Shown one piece after another: positions 61,687 to 64,000 of a DNA stretch of 64,000 nt; the stretch's first letter is position 1; each line of letters begins with the position of its first letter. The notes beneath the pieces are model-generated. The model saw nothing but the letters and a program-made list of their open reading frames with translations. It was not told the origin of the DNA and did no database searches. Where the stretch lies: contig JADJSX010000031.1 in NCBI GenBank assembly GCA_016711485.1, positions 1 through 64,000 of the forward strand, given 5' to 3'. A program made the position numbers and the translations under genes. This DNA is from Leptospiraceae bacterium. Its GTDB lineage: Bacteria; Spirochaetota; Leptospiria; Leptospirales; Leptospiraceae.

Positions 61687-62370
61687 ATGGAAAACACTCC
61701 AGAAAATCTGCCTGATAAAGTCAGGACAATGGTTGCCTCGAGAGAAAAAATCTCTTTAAAATCCTCAAAAATCAATGCTAGGCTTGAGAAATATGTTTTT
61801 CTCATTATCACTGAAATTTTGATAAAGTTAGGCCAAGAGCGGTTTACGGAAATGATTTATACAATCGTAAAGGAACTTGCAATTAATGCTATAAAAGCAA
61901 ATCAAAAACGAGTTTTTTTTGATGATATTGGATTAGATATTTTTAATGAAGCACAGTATGCCGAAGGAATGGTGAAATTCAAACAAAGTTTTTCTGATAC
62001 TATGTCTGAGCATTACGGTACAAAATGCCAAGAGAAAGGGATTAATGTTCAAATTAATTTTTTCTATAAATCTGCAGGAATGTACGTAGAAGTTACAAAC
62101 AATACTCCCGTTATCAAATTAGAAGAAACACGAATGCGAGAAAAAATGAAAAAAGCAATGGAATACAACGACATTGCTGAATTCTATATGGATAATATGG
62201 ATAATACAGAGGGGGCTGGACTTGGAATCGCCCTCATTATGATTCTGATGAAAAATGAAAACCTAGACCCAAACTTATTCAGAATTGTAACAAAACCCAC
62301 AGAAACGATTGCTAGAATTGAGATACCTTTTACTTCTGACTATGTATCATTCAGAAATAAAGGAGCTTAA
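61687..62370 (+). CDS. stand-alone HATPase (anti-sigma/kinase-like) protein
   Basis: 227 residues. An N-terminal helical part leads to GHKL ATPase motifs: IVKELAINAIKANQKRVFF (N box) near residue 65, VEVTNNTPV as a degenerate G1 region near 140, and NTEGAGLGIALIMILM (G2) near 178. There is no His-phosphoacceptor or membrane helix. Such proteins serve as serine kinases/anti-sigma factors of STAS proteins, or as accessory ATPases. Two STAS genes and two SpoIIE phosphatase genes lie in this window. The SDR gene follows after 8 nt. Confidence 0.75.
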   Translation: MENTPENLPDKVRTMVASREKISLKSSKINARLEKYVFLIITEILIKLGQERFTEMIYTIVKELAINAIKANQKRVFFDDIGLDIFNEAQYAEGMVKFKQSFSDTMSEHYGTKCQEKGINVQINFFYKSAGMYVEVTNNTPVIKLEETRMREKMKKAMEYNDIAEFYMDNMDNTEGAGLGIALIMILMKNENLDPNLFRIVTKPTETIARIEIPFTSDYVSFRNKGA

Positions 62371-62378
62371 TGTAAAGC

Positions 62379-63149
62379 ATGGATGTAAAAGGAAAAACTG
62401 TTCTTATAACAGGTTCAGCAAGTGGATTAGGAAAGTCTATGGCTCTCGGTTTTGGGAAATTGGGAGCGACAGTAATTGTATCTGATATTAAACAAGAGTC
62501 AATCGATCTAGTAGTAAATGAAATCAAAGCTTCCGGTGGGAATGCATTTGGAATTCCGGGAGATGTTTCGAATGAAAATGATGCTACTAATCTAATGAGT
62601 GAATCTGTAGCAAAAACAGGCTCTCTTGATGTAGCCGTATTAAACGCTGGAATTTTGAGAGACGGACTTCTCGTTAAAGTGGACAAAGAAACCGGAAATG
62701 TAAAAGGGAAAATGTCTTTGGATCAATGGCAAGCTGTAATCAATGTAAATCTCACAGGTGTTTTTTTGACCGGGCGAGAGGCAGCAGTCCAAATGATTAA
62801 CTCTAAGAAAGGTGGGGTTATAATTCCAATTTCTTCTGTGGCTATGCATGGTAATCCGGGACAAAGTAACTATTCTGCCGCAAAAGCAGGAGTAGCCGCA
62901 ATGACTAAACTTTGGGCACACGAATTAAAAAACTATAAAATCCGCGTAGCAGGTATTGCACCGGGATTTATCGCAACCGAAATGGTTCTAAAAGATATGA
63001 ATCCAGCTGCCCTTGATAAATGGAAAGCACTTATTCCAATTGGAAGATTAGGGGAGCCAGACGAAATTTTTAGAACAGCTCAATTCATTGTTGAGAACGA
63101 TCTCATAGATGGAGTTGTTATTGAAGCATCCGGTGGAATAAAAATATAA
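62379..63149 (+). CDS. short-chain dehydrogenase/reductase (FabG-like)
   Basis: 256-residue classical SDR. NAD(P)-binding TGSASGLGKSMALGFGKLGA near residue 11, LNAGILRDG, the catalytic Ser in IPISSVAMHG and the YSAAKAG Tyr/Lys pair near 165, and C-terminal GVVIEASGGIKI. The Asp in VSDIKQES after strand 2 favours NAD over NADP. It is probably an acyl reductase or alcohol dehydrogenase; the substrate is not defined. A terminator follows. Confidence 0.9.
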   Translation: MDVKGKTVLITGSASGLGKSMALGFGKLGATVIVSDIKQESIDLVVNEIKASGGNAFGIPGDVSNENDATNLMSESVAKTGSLDVAVLNAGILRDGLLVKVDKETGNVKGKMSLDQWQAVINVNLTGVFLTGREAAVQMINSKKGGVIIPISSVAMHGNPGQSNYSAAKAGVAAMTKLWAHELKNYKIRVAGIAPGFIATEMVLKDMNPAALDKWKALIPIGRLGEPDEIFRTAQFIVENDLIDGVVIEASGGIKI

Positions 63150-63174
63150 TTTAACGATTATTTCCTGAAAATTT

Positions 63175-63211
63175 AGTGAATCTAAATGGTAAAAAAAGAT
63201 TTAGATTCACT
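63175..63211. terminator. terminator between convergent genes
   Basis: AGTGAATCTAAAT and ATTTAGATTCACT form a perfect 13-bp stem with an 11-nt loop. On the plus strand, CATTCATTTTTTT follows, ending the SDR transcript. The stem overlaps the stop codon of the minus-strand helicase gene, so it may serve both directions. Confidence 0.7.
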
Positions 63212-64000
63212 CATTCATTTTTTTATATTCAATTTTTAAGTCTTTAAGTGAATAAACTCGCCGAGCGGGGGGCAGTGCGTCTAATATTTGTTTGCCGTAA
63301 TTTTTTGTTTGCATTCTAGGATCTAATATGGATACAATTCCTTTATCTGTTTTGGATCTAATTAATCTTCCAAATCCTTGTTTGAGTGTTATAATGGCTT
63401 GTGGTAATTGCATTTCTCCAAAGGGGTTTCCGTTTTTCTTTTTAATTTCTTCCATTCTTGCTTCTAATACTGGTTCATTTGGGGGTTGAAACGGGAGTTT
63501 TGTAATAATTACAGATTTTAATTTATCACCTTTTATATCAATTCCCTGCCAAAATGTAGAAACTCCGAATAACACAGAGTTATCGTTTGCAAGAAATTCA
63601 GCTTTCGCTTTTTCGGCTCCCATTTCTTTTTGAGAAAATATCGGATAATTTGAAGTATCCACAATTGCATCGTAAACAGTTTGCAATGATTTAAAGGATG
63701 TGAATAATACAAATGCATTTCCTTCTGTTAAACCTAACAGCATAGGAATTAGTTTTGAAATATCTTCATGATACGCGTCTGGATCTGCCGCAGGATCTCT
63801 TACATTTTTGGGTAAATATAGTAAACAGTTTTGAGAATAGTTAAAAGGAGAGGCTAATATTAATTCCTCTGCTTCTATATTTCCTATTTTATTTTTAAAA
63901 AATTTAAAATCCTTTTTTCCACTTGATAAAGTTGCAGACGTTAAAATCATATTATCTAATTTCGGTCTTAGTTTTTCTTCGATAATTTTTTCCGGATACA
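63207..64000 (-). CDS. dinG: DinG-family ATP-dependent helicase, C-terminal part (runs off window)
   Basis: The window holds the last 264 or so residues of an XPD/DinG-like helicase: MILTSATLS (motif III), NAFVLFTSFKSL (motif IV), VLFGVSTFWQGIDIKGDKLK (motif V), ITKLPFQPPNEP and LKQGFGRLIRSKTDKG with the arginine-finger motif VI. The frame stays open to base 64000 (EKIIEEKLRPKLDN before the first Met), so the protein continues outside. The family acts on R-loops and damaged DNA; the subfamily needs the missing N-terminus with its iron-sulphur cysteines. Confidence 0.9.
   Translation of the reverse strand, partial: YPEKIIEEKLRPKLDNMILTSATLSSGKKDFKFFKNKIGNIEAEELILASPFNYSQNCLLYLPKNVRDPAADPDAYHEDISKLIPMLLGLTEGNAFVLFTSFKSLQTVYDAIVDTSNYPIFSQKEMGAEKAKAEFLANDNSVLFGVSTFWQGIDIKGDKLKSVIITKLPFQPPNEPVLEARMEEIKKKNGNPFGEMQLPQAIITLKQGFGRLIRSKTDKGIVSILDPRMQTKNYGKQILDALPPARRVYSLKDLKIEYKKMNE

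Overview
The window comes from an AT-rich spirochaete of the family Leptospiraceae, a relative of Leptospira. The RpoB, RpoC and ribosomal proteins look Leptospira-like. RpoB carries the spirochaete Asn at the rifampicin-pocket serine position. The rest is typical of the group: many lipoproteins, 7TMR-DISM sensors, SpoIIE phosphatases, STAS proteins, class III cyclases, and dispersed single biosynthetic genes (trpC, murD, nadE).

Layout. 1-12.2 kb: tRNA-Trp, secE, nusG, rplK, rplA, rplJ, rplL, rpoB, rpoC, rpsL, rpsG, closed by a strong terminator. From about 100 to 6060 almost every gene is split by single-base indels, while rpoC onward is clean. This looks like poor consensus near a contig end rather than real decay. 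12.3-16.8 kb: ogt, a tiny exported KDA-repeat protein, an HD protein, a broken second ogt copy and a 7TM histidine kinase. 16.9-24.4 kb (minus strand): a Cus-type copper/silver efflux operon (Cys-rich exported protein, TolC-like, CusB-like, CusA, membrane protein) plus a DUF3347 protein. 24.5-32.3 kb: tRNA-Asp, then a coupled operon for a 1004-aa lamin-tail-like lipoprotein, a beta-barrel and a phospholipase D-like lipoprotein. An mRNA hairpin covers the ribosome site and start codon of the first gene. 32.3-43.9 kb: GNAT fragment, AdoHcy-hydrolase-like protein, EthD protein, V4R-SpoIIE phosphatase, cNMP-binding protein, an MBOAT/SGNH acyltransferase pair, a 7TM-SpoIIE-TPR phosphatase and tRNA-Pro. 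44-64 kb: pentapeptide protein, Nudix, two cyclases, DUF2804, two STAS proteins, YheT-like hydrolase, NadE, MurD, TrpC, GerMN, TPR protein, HATPase, SDR and partial DinG.

Two signalling themes link scattered genes. One is partner-switching (two SpoIIE-type phosphatases, two STAS antagonists, one HATPase). The other is cyclic nucleotides (two class III cyclases, one cNMP-binding protein). A family of non-coding elements with AACTSACCTTACGCAA-type terminal inverted repeats is present in five copies, several touching gene ends; I read it as a MITE. No CRISPR, prophage or complete insertion sequence was seen.
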